DNA of 64,000 bases, taken from the NCBI RefSeq assembly GCF_003576645.1, contig NC_044918.1, positions 20,127,405-20,191,404 on the forward strand, given 5' to 3'. The notes beneath the pieces are model-generated. The model searched no databases, was not told the DNA's origin, and saw only the letters and a list, made by a program, of their open reading frames with translations. Position numbers and translations under genes: made by a program. Within the stretch, counting starts at the first letter, position 1. Every line of letters starts with the position of its first letter. The DNA comes from Ipomoea triloba. Lineage: Eukaryota > Streptophyta > Magnoliopsida > Solanales > Convolvulaceae. This document shows positions 1-10,409 of the stretch, piece after piece.

Positions 1-92
<92 letters not shown>
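1..92. repeat. (TA)n microsatellite
   Basis: Uninterrupted TA dinucleotide run at the window edge; its true length is unknown because it continues off the start. Confidence 0.95.
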
Positions 93-93
<1 letters not shown>

Positions 94-1358
94 CGACGCT
101 AGGCGCCGCCTAGGAACCCGATTTTAAAAAAAAAATTAACCTAAAATTCTAATATCTAATTACCTTAAAGTCTAAAAAAATATCTATAAAATTATAATCG
201 ATTAATTTAATTGTTAATTGTATACAACTTCAAAGAATTACAATTTAAAACTTAATAGTTAAATCACATTTTCACAAAAAAATAGAAAAATTTAGGGGTT
301 ACGTTATTCGTCAAAATGCCGTTGTTTGGCGAATAACCCTTTAAAAAAAATCGAGGTTGAAACAATTCAGTCGGCTAAGCTGCCGCCTAGGCATCCGGTT
401 GCGGAAGAGGTCGATTTCGGCATTCCTCGACGCGACCGACCGCTGTCTAGCGCGATTTTCGCAACACTACACACACTTAATTATTTATTTATTTATATTC
501 AGATTCCTATTTACTATCAAACAAATGAGTTCTTTTGACTTCTTAATTTCTACATAAACTCATTACTGTTACTAAGTATTTGCTTTTCATTATCATTTCG
601 ATTTCAATGTTTTAACCAATGCTGCCAATATGCTTTTTTTTTTAATTAAATGATGTCATTATTGAATGCCGGTTTTAATTATCTTTGACACTATCATTTA
701 ATTTATTATTTATTATAATCTTACATTTTTTAATAGTTGTAAAAGTCTAAAAAATGTATAAAATTATAAAATTGTAAATTGTATACAACTTTAAAGAATT
801 ACAAGTTAAAACACATTTTCACAAAAAAATTGAACAATTTAGGGGTTATTCGCAAAAATGACATGATTTTGGCGAATAACCCTTTAAACAAAATCGGGGT
901 TGAGACGATTCAGCTAACTAAGCTGCTGCCTAGGCGCTCGGCCGCGAAGGAGGTCGATTCTGGCATTCCTTGACGCGATTGGCGCCGCCTAGCGTGATAT
1001 TCGTAACACTATATATATACACACTCACTACACACACACTTAATTAATTAATTATTTAGATTCGGATTCCTATTTACTACCAAACAAAGGAGTTCTTGGA
1101 CTTCTTTCTACTTAAACTCATTATTATTACTAAATATTTGCTTTCCATTATCATTTCGATTTCAATGTTTGAACCAAACGCACCCAAAGTGTACTATTCT
1201 CAACATTTATAATTTTATTTTTTGAGATCTTTGAGTCAATGCTGCCTATATGCTGTTTTTAATTAATTGAAGTCATTATTGAATGTCTGTTTTAATTATC
1301 TTTAACACTATCATTTAATTTATTATTTATTATCATCTTACATTTTTTAATAGTTGTA
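93..1358. repeat. Two-copy tandem repeat, unit about 600 bp
   Basis: Positions about 120-735 and 736-1358 are diverged copies of one unit. Both carry the stretch ending GGCGAATAACCCTTTAAA, a GC-rich block with GCCGCCTAGG motifs (near 99, 384, 918 and 980) and the same AT-rich tail ending in TTTTTTAATAGTTGTAA. Small open frames at 326-538 and 779-973 lie in the repeated block and share no convincing coding constraint. I see no gene here. Confidence 0.75.
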
Positions 1359-1375
1359 ACTTACGAAAATTATGA

Positions 1376-2075
1376 AGATGATGCATGTTTCAAAACTAAG
1401 ATATAAGTAAACGCCGAGATATGATCTCCGGCTCATCATGCCGATGGTGGCAATGCCGATCTAACCGGACTTAATTGCGTATTATGTATGACTTATGTCG
1501 AGATATGGTCTCAGCCTCACCGAGCCGATGGTGGCAATGCCGACCTAATCGGGCTTATAACGCCGGTGGTGGTAATGCCAACCTAATCGGACTTTGCACA
1601 CAACTTATCTATATGCATAACCATGTACAACTTACAAAGTGAATTAAAAAATTCACAAGCTTTTTAAAACTTCAGCTTTGCTCAGTCGCTACTTCGAACA
1701 GGCGAGCTCGAGTGCTTGACGGAGTTCATGGATCTTAATGATCACGAATGGGCACCTTACCCCCAACGCCCTATGACCGGACAATTAAACAGGCACCTTG
1801 CTCCCGTGGTGAGCACTAAACCCAAAAGATCGGTTAAAGGACCGTAACAGGCACCTTGCTCCCGTAGTGGGCACTATACAACCAAAAAGATCGGTCTAAG
1901 GACCATAACGGGCACCTTGCTCCCACAAGTCGGTTCGAGGACCGTAACGGACACCTTGCTCCCGTAGTTTTTCTGACTTTTCGGTCGTAGCGTTTTTTTC
2001 AACCGTCGTCGTAATTATGTCGAGATATGATCCCGGACTTACAATGCCGATGGTGGATGGACCAATCTAATCGTA
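1376..2075. repeat. Two families of short tandem repeats
   Basis: A motif around CGATGGTGGCAATGCCGA recurs near 1440, 1520, 1565 and 2045. A second motif, GGCACCTTGCTCCCG, recurs about five times between 1750 and 1970 with spacing of roughly 55-70 bp. This is repeat-derived DNA, probably from the internal or LTR region of a retrotransposon. No coding sequence is recognised. Confidence 0.6.
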
Positions 2076-3400
2076 CTTAATACATTTAATTCTGCTATTA
2101 CAATTATCTAAGTGCAAAGCTATAGCCTATACAATTAGAAAGCTATACGTAGTACGAATTACACATAAGACTTAGACTAAAATCTTATAAATTTTAAAAA
2201 TGAGAATATGCTCTTGCATTTTCCAATGTTACGCATGATATCTACTATTTTGTACAATAATTCACCCCTTATTTTAGTTGTTTTGATGCTTATTTTCTTT
2301 ATCTTAGTGAAATTGAGAATTGTTTGTGTGTTATATTGTCCCAAGGGTTGAATTATCCACAAGGAGCAGCAAAGGAAGAATTTTGGAACATTTTGGACAA
2401 GTTTTGGAAGAAAAGGAAATTACCTAAGGAAGTAAAGGAAACAAGAATAAGAATTGGAAAAGAATGGGAAGTTGACTCATGGGCTCAAGGCCCATCTATC
2501 CCCTATATATTCTACACATTCTCTACAATTTAAGGGTTCCCAACCCTAGTTAGTTTTAGGTTATTTTTCTCTCTTCTCTTTAGAATATCCTAGCATAGTT
2601 CAAATTAGTTTTACGTTAGATTATTTAATTTCAAGCTTGGAATCTGGAATTGGAGTTGGATTTGTTCTTCATTATTAGTAAAGTTCTCTTCTTTCTTTAT
2701 TTACTTTCTTTTTAGATTTTTTGCAATGAATATGGTTATTTATTATTGCTTTGCTTTAATTTGTTTACTTTTATGATGCATAAGTAATTAGCTTTTGGGT
2801 TTGGATTAGGGTTCTATTGTTATTCTTGATGCTAGGTTTATGATTATTTTATGATGCATAAGTAATTAGCTTTTGGGTTTGGATTAGGGTTCTATTGTTA
2901 TTCTTGATGTTAGGTTTATGATTATTACATAAAGGGGATAATTTATTAACCTAGGGTTTTATGTTTGAATTGGATTATAAATTCCTTTTATTGATAATTA
3001 ATGCGCAGCTTTTATTGATTTGCTTTGGAGAGAATTTCATTACAACGAAAGTTGGGTGAAAGACTCGGCCTGACCAATTTCAACCCAATTTTTCTTACTA
3101 GAATATGGGTAATTTTGGGGCTTATAATGATTTTGTGTTTTAAGGTTAAGATTGATGCATCACGAAAGTGGGCAATCCTAGCCTAATTCTAGTTTATTGA
3201 TTACGAAAGTAACTGAACTAAATTCTTGAGTGCATTGCCAATAAATCCCTTTAGATTCTTAGATCATCAAGATTGCAATACCTCTAATCTGACCCATTCT
3301 TTTATCATATAGTTTATTCCTCATTTAATATGCATCTTTTATTTTATTTTCATTCCTTAATATTAGTTTGCTTGGATTTTAGTGAATTTCAATACTTTAG
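2076..3400 (+). mobile_element. LTR-like AT-rich sequence, type not resolved
   Basis: A TATA-like CCCTATATATTC (about 2501-2512) is followed by a transcribed-looking leader and a long AT-rich tail with CGAAAG-containing phrases typical of plant LTR retrotransposon LTRs. I could not find TG..CA ends, a target-site duplication or a primer binding site, so boundaries are arbitrary. No gene is recognised in this stretch. Confidence 0.3.
2771..2926. repeat. 78-bp tandem duplication
   Basis: Two near-identical 78-bp copies (2771-2848 and 2849-2926), each holding GCTTTTGGGTTTGGATTAGG. The near identity implies a recent duplication. Confidence 0.9.
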
Positions 3401-3637
3401 TGCCTAAAATTCTACATATACGTGCCATAGTCTCAATGCGCAGCGGAACGACATTTACACCTCTTTTTTACTATCACCATTTTACTCATCACAATTTTGG
3501 CATCAGCGTGCCAACCACCCACTTTCACCATTTTGATTTAATTTGCTTTTGTTTTGCCTTTACCAAAGCAAACTTAATTTACATGCATCATGCGAGATTC
3601 TCAGCCACCATCCACCACTTTGGCTTGCCATCTTACG

Positions 3638-4075
3638 TCACCACCACCCACAACAACGACCAATAATATTACGGAGTATGATTTGCTTGCCTCTACTTTG
3701 TTTATTGCACTCCACCACCACTAACAGGAAGCCTGTAACCGAAGGAGGGGTGTTACAATAGCATATGTGCAGCTCTTCATCTATCGGTGGAGGACACAAT
3801 GCAAGGCTGTAAGATGTTGACAATCGGCTAGGCTCCTGATTTCGCAGTAGCAGCGTGGCTGATGAGATGGATGAAACACAATCCTTTGGTTTCACTGCAA
3901 ATCCAACTGGAATCAACAAACTCTCTCCCTCCAGCCAAAGAAATTCTCCATTTTTAGTTTGCTGATGAGAGGAATACGGCTTTTTGTTGCATATCCCACG
4001 GCCGGCCCCATTTGATAATGCTAATCCATTCTTACTCTGTATGTATAACAATATATGTATATGGTAGAATATCAA
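3638..4075 (-). CDS. Uncharacterised 145-residue open frame
   Basis: Open frame on the minus strand downstream of a TATA-like box (4231-4240, minus). The N-terminal part is hydrophobic and AT-coded and overlaps a 24-bp tandem repeat (4051-4098), so the annotated start is doubtful. The middle part (about residues 25-110) is compositionally protein-like and includes a pair LHICYCNTPP, but I recognise no family. It may be an exon of a decayed gene or an LTR leader frame. The flanking 3401-3637 stretch and 4099-4319 show no other gene. Confidence 0.2.
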   Translation of the reverse strand: MIFYHIHILLYIQSKNGLALSNGAGRGICNKKPYSSHQQTKNGEFLWLEGESLLIPVGFAVKPKDCVSSISSATLLLRNQEPSRLSTSYSLALCPPPIDEELHICYCNTPPSVTGFLLVVVECNKQSRGKQIILRNIIGRCCGWW

Positions 4076-4230
4076 TATATGTATATGGTAGAATATGTGA
4101 AAGAATTTAGCTCAAAGTTGCCCTTTCATTCATTGTTCTTGAGTTGTTTAGAGAGAAGAGAGAGCATGAGAGCTTTAGAGAGAAGAATAGAGGGGAGAGC
4201 CAAAAGTCCCTTAAAGTGAAGGGCTAAGGC

Positions 4231-4240
4231 TTATATATAG
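4231..4240 (-). promoter_or_regulatory. TATA-like box, minus strand
   Basis: CTATATATAA on the minus strand, followed by a pyrimidine-rich leader with CTCTCT stretches. It could drive a transcript into the 3638-4075 frame or be the promoter of a decayed LTR. Confidence 0.35.
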
Positions 4241-4315
4241 GGCTAATAATATACGTATCTAATACTGAAATACATGTATAAAATATGGAGGACTGTATTT
4301 TTAGGGTATATTCCC

Positions 4316-4319
<4 letters not shown>

Positions 4320-4377
<58 letters not shown>

Positions 4378-4380
4378 GTA
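4320..4380. repeat. (TA)n(CA)n microsatellite
   Basis: TA run followed by a short CA run. The following 4381-4600 stretch is AT-rich and I see nothing in it. Confidence 0.9.
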
Positions 4381-4764
4381 CGTACAAGTACATTAATAAA
4401 TTAAAGAGGTAAAAAAAAAAACATATGCATATATAATAAAGTGTTAATTCCACTATTCTGATTTTCTAAAATTGGTGTTAGTCTTTTAAATCGTACGAAA
4501 AAGACATTTGACTTTCAAATTTGTTACAACAATGGTCCTTCTGAATAACTTCAGTTACTTAGGTGTTAGTTAGGGGCTAAAATGATCTTTTCATTATATA
4601 GCCCTCTTCTCTCAGTCATAACCCTAATTTCAATTCTGAATCTGCAAAGAAAGAAAGAACGAAAGCTGCAAATTTTATTGTTGCTGAGCTTTCTGTGTGT
4701 GAAGAGGCCCCATTGGGTGGTGGGGAAGAAAGAGGGGTGTGTTTGAAAGAGGTATGAAAGTGGA

Positions 4765-5133
4765 ATGGAGGTTGAAAACCCAAGAATCGAAAATGGGGAG
4801 GAGAAGATGGGGAAATCAAGAGGAGTAATGGCGACATCAGCGGCCTTAGGCGGCTCTGTGGGTGACCGTCATTGTTCGGATTTCTCGAGCTTCGGGGGGG
4901 GGGGGGGGGGACTTCGAANNNNNNNNNNNNNNNNNNNNNNNNNNNNNNNNNNNNNNNNNNNNNNNNNNNNNNNNNNNNNNNNNNNNNGGGGGGGGGGGGG
5001 GGGGGGGGGGGGGTGGACTTCGAAGGGGTTGAGGAACCGCCACGTGCGCCTCTTCGTCAACACGGCAGTGCAGTTCTACGATTTGCAGGACTGCCTCGGG
5101 TACGATCAGCCCAGCAAGGCGATGGGAATATAA
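4765..5133 (+). pseudogene. TCP transcription factor fragment (CIN class, TCP2/24-like)
   Basis: After the sequence gap the frame reads a decayed TCP basic helix-loop-helix: [20 protein letters not shown], then [15 protein letters not shown]. This matches the TCP2/TCP24-type TSKGLRDRRVRLS...QFYDLQDRLG(Y/F)DQPSKAVEWL, and a weak GDRHC remnant precedes the gap where GKDRHSK is expected. It differs at key basic residues (R to N, R to H, R to C) and stops right after SKAM, losing helix II. The 5' leader is purine-rich as in a real 5' UTR. Whether the two sides of the gap share a frame is unknown. A shorter piece of the same domain recurs at 24968-25075. I infer a non-functional gene fragment. Confidence 0.75.
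4919..4987. other. Assembly gap (69 N) flanked by poly-G
   Basis: Ns bounded by runs of about 18 and 26 G. The guanine runs are suspicious as sequencing artefact. The gap falls inside the TCP domain, so the coding state cannot be judged across it. Confidence 0.95.
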
Positions 5134-5373
5134 TTTACTAATTGTGGTCTGTCAGCAAATAATGCTCTGTTATTATTACATATAACGCAAAAGATACAAT
5201 GTTTTTGCATATACAAATTGGATTAAAAATATTTTTAAAAAATATGTGGGATGCAGATACTCCAGACAAGACAGAAGATTAACCATTTCAACATTAACTT
5301 TATCATTATGGTTTTTTGTCTGCTTTTTTATCCTTTAAAGCTTTGAGAGCTGGGAATTGAAGAAGCAGCCACA

Positions 5374-5532
5374 ATGCCAGGTGGGGCTTTTGTCGGCAAC
5401 GGCAGGGTGGGCAAGGCGAGGGCGGAGCAGTACCAAGGAAGGGTCACTTGTTATGTCGTGGTTGCATGCATAGTCGCCGCCGTTGACAGTTCTTTGTTTG
5501 AATATTTTGGCTATTCTCCTCTGCGAGACTGA
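5374..5532 (+). pseudogene. Hexose transporter (STP family) first-exon fragment
   Basis: Begins MPGGAFVGNG and continues through AEQYQGRVTCYVVVACIVAA, the N-terminal tail and start of the first membrane helix of plant sugar transport proteins (H+/monosaccharide symporters, MFS). In functional members this is followed by VGG(S/L)(L/I)FGYDIGISGGVTSM; here the phrase is broken (VDSSLFEYF) and the frame stops 53 codons in. No further transporter exons follow. The start codon and upstream context are preserved, as if only the 5' end of a gene was copied. The same fragment occurs at 25318, where a solo LTR splits it. Confidence 0.8.
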
Positions 5533-5833
5533 GTCTAAATGTCTAATACGTATACGGGAGAAAAAGCCTAACTAATAAAAAGACCATTTTAGTCTCTAAC
5601 TTAATGCCTAACTAACTGAGGTTAAACGGAAAGACCATTGCAAGAACAAATTTAAAAGTCTAAGTGTCTTTTTTGTTCAAATTAAAAGATGAGACCAATT
5701 TTGGAAAATCAGAATAATCAAAGGACCATTACTGGAATTAACTCTATAATAAATGACTAATCACCCAGAGCACTAGCATCTACGCACGCATGCATGCATA
5801 TGACCGGTAATTTAACAATTACAATTTCATCTT

Positions 5834-6247
5834 TTAAACAGATATTTGACTAGAGTTACGTTTTTGGCAACCATCCCATGTGTCACGCATGAATTCCATA
5901 ACCATTATAGAACCTCCAAAAAGGTCATAGTCTTTAGCATTGTCATAAACCATCCACTTATAGAAACAATCCTTTCCCCATCTTCGAAGTTGTGAACAAC
6001 AAATCGGAGAGGGTAATTCAAATGGAATTGGGGTGTAACCTGGAATTATGGTGGAACCTAGTTGGATATGTGTTAGAATTTGTTCCCTACATTTATCACA
6101 AGGTGGTTGCTTGTTTGAACACATGGGTAATTCTTGTACACTTTCAAGAACTCCTGGATCTTCTGCATCAATTATAGCATATGAGAGTTTAATTTGTGCT
6201 GTTGTTATTAACAAGCCTGATACAAAATAAATGTTGAATATTTGCAT
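5834..6247 (-). CDS. Small secreted Cys-rich protein, ECA1/prolamin-like
   Basis: Single-exon frame of 137 residues. Residues 1 to about 24 form a hydrophobic signal peptide (MQIFNIYFVSGLLITTAQIK start). The mature part has Cys spaced CSNKQPPCDKC near residues 43-53, a CC pair followed by SQLRRWGKDC near 83-93, and a late Cys near 127. A CC..L......C core preceded by a Cys-rich segment resembles the plant prolamin-like family (ECA1 gametogenesis-related, EC1-type), which are secreted and often act in the female gametophyte. That assignment is inferred from pattern only. A TA-rich TATA region lies about 75-90 bp upstream. The paralogue at 27200-27613 differs by about 15 residues, almost all changes being replacements. 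Confidence 0.65.
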   Translation of the reverse strand: MQIFNIYFVSGLLITTAQIKLSYAIIDAEDPGVLESVQELPMCSNKQPPCDKCREQILTHIQLGSTIIPGYTPIPFELPSPICCSQLRRWGKDCFYKWMVYDNAKDYDLFGGSIMVMEFMRDTWDGCQKRNSSQISV

Positions 6248-6514
6248 TATATTGCTTCTTTCTCTTTTTCCTTTTCTTATTCTTTTACGTACTTTTCATT
6301 GATAGATGTTTAGTGGATTGGTATATATATATATATTTATATACATTTTAATGTTAGTAATAACAATTCTAAGAACATGCATCATGCATTTTAATAATTA
6401 TGATGCGTTATTACTATTATTATAAATAATATGAAAAATAATAAATTAAATTGAATACGTTATTGTTAATTAAGATGCACGTGTGAGTGTTTTCTTTAAT
6501 AAATTAATAACAAT

Positions 6515-6751
6515 TTAAATGTATACATACACAGTACACCACAAAATTATGTAATTAAAATAATAATAAACTATTTTGATTGGCATGAGTGGTCTTGCAC
6601 TCTCGTCTGAGTATGGTATGAATTTAAAGTTATTTTCTACAATTAGGACATGCTCAAGACACCTTGTAGTTTGACCAAATAATAATAATAACTTTCTAAC
6701 CTTTTTTCGTACATGTTTTAAAACTAAAAATTGGAGATGAATAAAAACCAT
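6515..6751 (-). CDS. Uncharacterised 78-residue open frame, conserved in the duplicate
   Basis: Open frame retained in both copies of the segmental duplication (also 28055-28291) with about eight residue differences. Basic N-terminal part, then CLEHVLIVENNF and SDESARP. I recognise no family. Both frames could be open by chance because the block is AT-rich and only a few percent diverged. The stretch 6830-7080 between this and the ankyrin exon shows only AT-rich DNA. Confidence 0.2.
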   Translation of the reverse strand: MVFIHLQFLVLKHVRKKVRKLLLLFGQTTRCLEHVLIVENNFKFIPYSDESARPLMPIKIVYYYFNYIILWCTVYVYI

Positions 6752-7205
6752 TAATTAATAATTAATTGAATGAATTCTTACTATGATGATATATACTAAA
6801 CATTACATGTGCAATTTTTAACAGTAAAAATCATAGCAATGGAAACCAATTTCTATCCCACTTTGAAGACTTGACCAAAATACAGGCTGGTATTCCTCTT
6901 AAATCATATCCCCTGTATCCCATTATAAATTAAGGAATATTTAAACATTCTATATTAACTACTTTCTTGTAATTTTCTTGCATAGTTTCTTCAGTATATA
7001 TACTTTTTAACTTCCAAGCATTTTTATATGTATATATAGATGGAATGTTTTCCAACCATTAATTATATTTCCAGTTTTCATCATCAGTGTTTAGCAAAGA
7101 TAAATTAAATCAAATGGCTTCTTCCACTTCAACTTCCAGCAGCCTTCCTCAAGGCACAGGTGCTTTAATTTTCCAGCTCTTGAAATTTGTCTATAAATTA
7201 TTAAT

Positions 7206-7339
7206 CCCTTACTATGCTCTGACTAATTCCCGTTTGTATCGGGCTAAGGAGCAAAATGTTGGTCAAATTGATTTTTTCATACAGGAGGAGATTTGAACTC
7301 TTGATCTCTCTTATGGGATGGGAGTGCACGGTCACCACT
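7206..7339 (-). mobile_element. tRNA-derived SINE, 5' part of a split copy
   Basis: On the minus strand the sequence matches the SINE at 30272-30405, including the B-box region (here GAGTTCAAATC-like). The rest of the copy, with CCAAGTTGGTTA, lies at 20257-20286 on the far side of the hAT-like insertion. The two halves join in the same order as the intact relative. Confidence 0.55.
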
Positions 7340-8034
7340 AAGGGTGAAAATAGGCCGAACCGAGCTTTAAAAAATTAGACCTACTCTTCAAAAAAATTAG
7401 ACCTGTTACGAAAATCTAAAGTCTAGGTCTGGGTTTGAGCCTGTATGTAGGCTTTTTGTTAGGCTCAAGCCTGAGCCTACAATTGGCATGACCTGACCTG
7501 AAGCCTTTTTAAAAGCCTGTTTGATATTTAGTCCATTAAAAAGGATTCAAAATAAGTCATACTTTGAGACTATTTAAAGTCTACATGTTAAGACTTTTAA
7601 AAAACTTTAATAAGTATATCTAAATAATTTAAGAAATATACCAAATAAATAATTACATAAGTATATCACCACGCTGCAAACATAATAGCATTAAAATATA
7701 AAATAAAATAAAATAAACAAGTCACGACTTCAACACGTTGGTTAACTTGTTTAGAAATAAATTCTATTGTATTGTTTTTGTTTTGGTATAGGAGAAAGGG
7801 ACCCAGGTCCCTCGATTGTATTATTATTTGTTATCCTATATAATTTCATAAATAATAAACAATCTAAATAATAAATTGCGATATTTCATTAAATATTATG
7901 ACAGTAAGAACAGTTAATACAAAAATTTAACAATAAGAATACTTACAGCAGGATTAGCAGCAATGTTTATAGTTGAATAATAATTTAGAATGAGATTTTG
8001 GGGTTACATTTTTAAATATAAAAATATATATTAG

Positions 8035-8038
<4 letters not shown>

Positions 8039-8119
<81 letters not shown>
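8039..8119. repeat. (TA)n microsatellite
   Basis: TA run inside the hAT-like element; the next element appears to have inserted into it, because TA repeats also follow its right end (10374 and 12242). Confidence 0.9.
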
Positions 8120-8122
<3 letters not shown>

Positions 8123-10374
8123 CGCGTTCAAATGCGTATTGGCCATCCAGGAGAGAAATGCGGACGAATCACAGCGCGCCATGTGTCCGGAATGTAGCTG
8201 CACCTAACGTTATAACTAGGTGCACGTCATGTTATAACTAGGTGCACCCAGGTGCATAAATGTTAACAAGGTAAATTACTTGAATTTGTAAGTGATAAAC
8301 GTTATTTTTATTATTTTTTTTAATAATATTTTTATAGTTAATATGCAATAATTAATTAAGTTCATATCTATGTTTTATTTATTACTGTTATAAGTAGTTC
8401 TAATAATATTTTTCAGTTTTAGGTTGTTTTTATTATTAAATTTGTTTTATTATTTGAATTCTGTTAGTCCAATAATTTCTCCTAATAATAATAATAATAA
8501 TAGTTTTAGTTTTAGGTAGTACATGGTCAGTAGGATTTTAATAATGTAGACTAGTTATATTTAGACTCTAATTTATTTACACTTTATATAATATGTGTTT
8601 TTATCTAATCAGTAAAAAATATATATATTTGTTTCTGTCGAAATTCTTTGTGCTGAGATTCAGCATAGGACGGTCAATAACGCCTAGCGAAAAAGCAGAT
8701 CGCAATGCATCTGATTCGGCCATGGCAACGCAAAAGTTGAGGGAGAGAAGTTGAAGAGCTGGACATTATAAAAGGAGGCCAATTCCTAAGAGAGATCATC
8801 AATTCAAGTTCGGACCAATTCCGGAGGCGAGCCGGTTCCGTTCGGCAATTGCTCTCGGCGACAAAGAGTCTGATCGACGGCGGAATTCATTCGTCGGTGG
8901 CGATTTGTCGGCAGCAACAAATTGGTGAATCGGTGGCAGTAGATTAATCTCTGGCTGCAGCGAATTACCTCCAGCATTGCAGAATATTTTGGTTCTTTTT
9001 AATCCCCTTAGTCTTTTGAAATTCGTCTCTGTAATCGTGATTGACAATTCAATTCGTTGTGTTAAATTGTGTTGCAATGGTCAAGGGTGATGATAATTAC
9101 AAATCAAAAGCTTTAAGTATTATTTTAAGTGTGATGCATGCTTAGCTGGTAGTGTAGACAATTGCTTTTCCCAGGTTCTGAAGCTATAAAACTCTAATTT
9201 TATTTGCCATCTACTACGGATTAAAATGAGTTGTTAATTTCTTTATTCTAGGAACGTGATGAATATACCATGAGCATTTTGTAGTAGTTTGAGTTTTAAA
9301 TTTGCCAATCACATTAAGTTTTATCCTATGTTTTTACATTGAGATTAATTGTGTTGGAGTCTAGCCAATTTTAGCATAGGTTAATCTTTTGAGAGAATTA
9401 ATTGAGTAAACACCATGCCTATTAATTTTAAGCTCGGTAGGATAAATGAATGAATAGTCTGATTGTCTTATTAGATTGTTTATTTGGTTCATAACCCGGG
9501 TATTCCGTAAGTTCTTCTTTGTTTAATGGGTTTTAACTGTTCGAATAAGTATCTTAAGTACATGAACGGTTAGAATACGTGACTTAATCTGGACGCCATA
9601 CGAATTAGTCAGATAATAGTTAGAACGAACCCTTAATTTGGTTGACATGTTAAACTAATCTGCAAGATAAGTAATGGTAATTGATTCATGTTCCTAGTCT
9701 TTTTCCCCTGCTTTGGTTTCGTGATTATTCAATTGTTTTTTCTAGCTTTAATCATTTTATTAGCCGCTCTCTTGTTTCACTGCTATTTTATTGTTTTCCC
9801 TGCTCGTTATTTAATTATATGCTATCTCGTTCTTGTTGGCTTTTAATAGCTTATTTCTTGTCTCAATTTTCTACATATCATTTGGTTCAGTTTTCACTAT
9901 TGATATTGCATTTAGTTTTAAACGCTTTAAATTTAGTTCGTTTAATTTTAAGTTTGTAAATTGCATTATATCAATTCCCTGTGGGTTCGACCCTTGCATT
10001 TTGCACGTGCACTTGCGAGGACTATATTAAAATTGTTCATCAGTAAGTGAAAGTATTTGCGAAAATAGGTACATGAATATTAATAAGGTAAATTACTTGC
10101 ACTTGTAAGTGAAAATAGATGCGAAAATAGGTGCACTTGTAAGTGAAAATAGATGCGAAAATAGGTGCACTTGTAAGTAAAAATAGGTGCACTTGTAAGT
10201 GAAAATAGGTGCACTTGTAAGTGAAACTAGGTGCACCAAAGTTCTAGTTATTTACGAAAATGCCACCGCGTTATTTTTTTAAAATTGCATCTGATTCGTT
10301 GATTTGGACACGTGGACGGCTGTGAAGCGTTCTCATTTCTTACCTGGGCGGCAGTTCGAATGGGAGTGCATCCC

Positions 10375-10409
<35 letters not shown>

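Larger units (their letters stand above)
5057..7028. repeat. Segmental duplication, copy 1
   Basis: This block (TCP tail, hexose-transporter exon fragment, Cys-rich secreted protein gene and its downstream region) recurs collinearly at 24968-28566 with a few percent divergence. The second copy has an extra 1.4-kb solo LTR, a 42-bp triplication and a longer TA tract. Homology ends around 7028, where copy 1 runs into the ankyrin gene 5' end. Confidence 0.9.
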
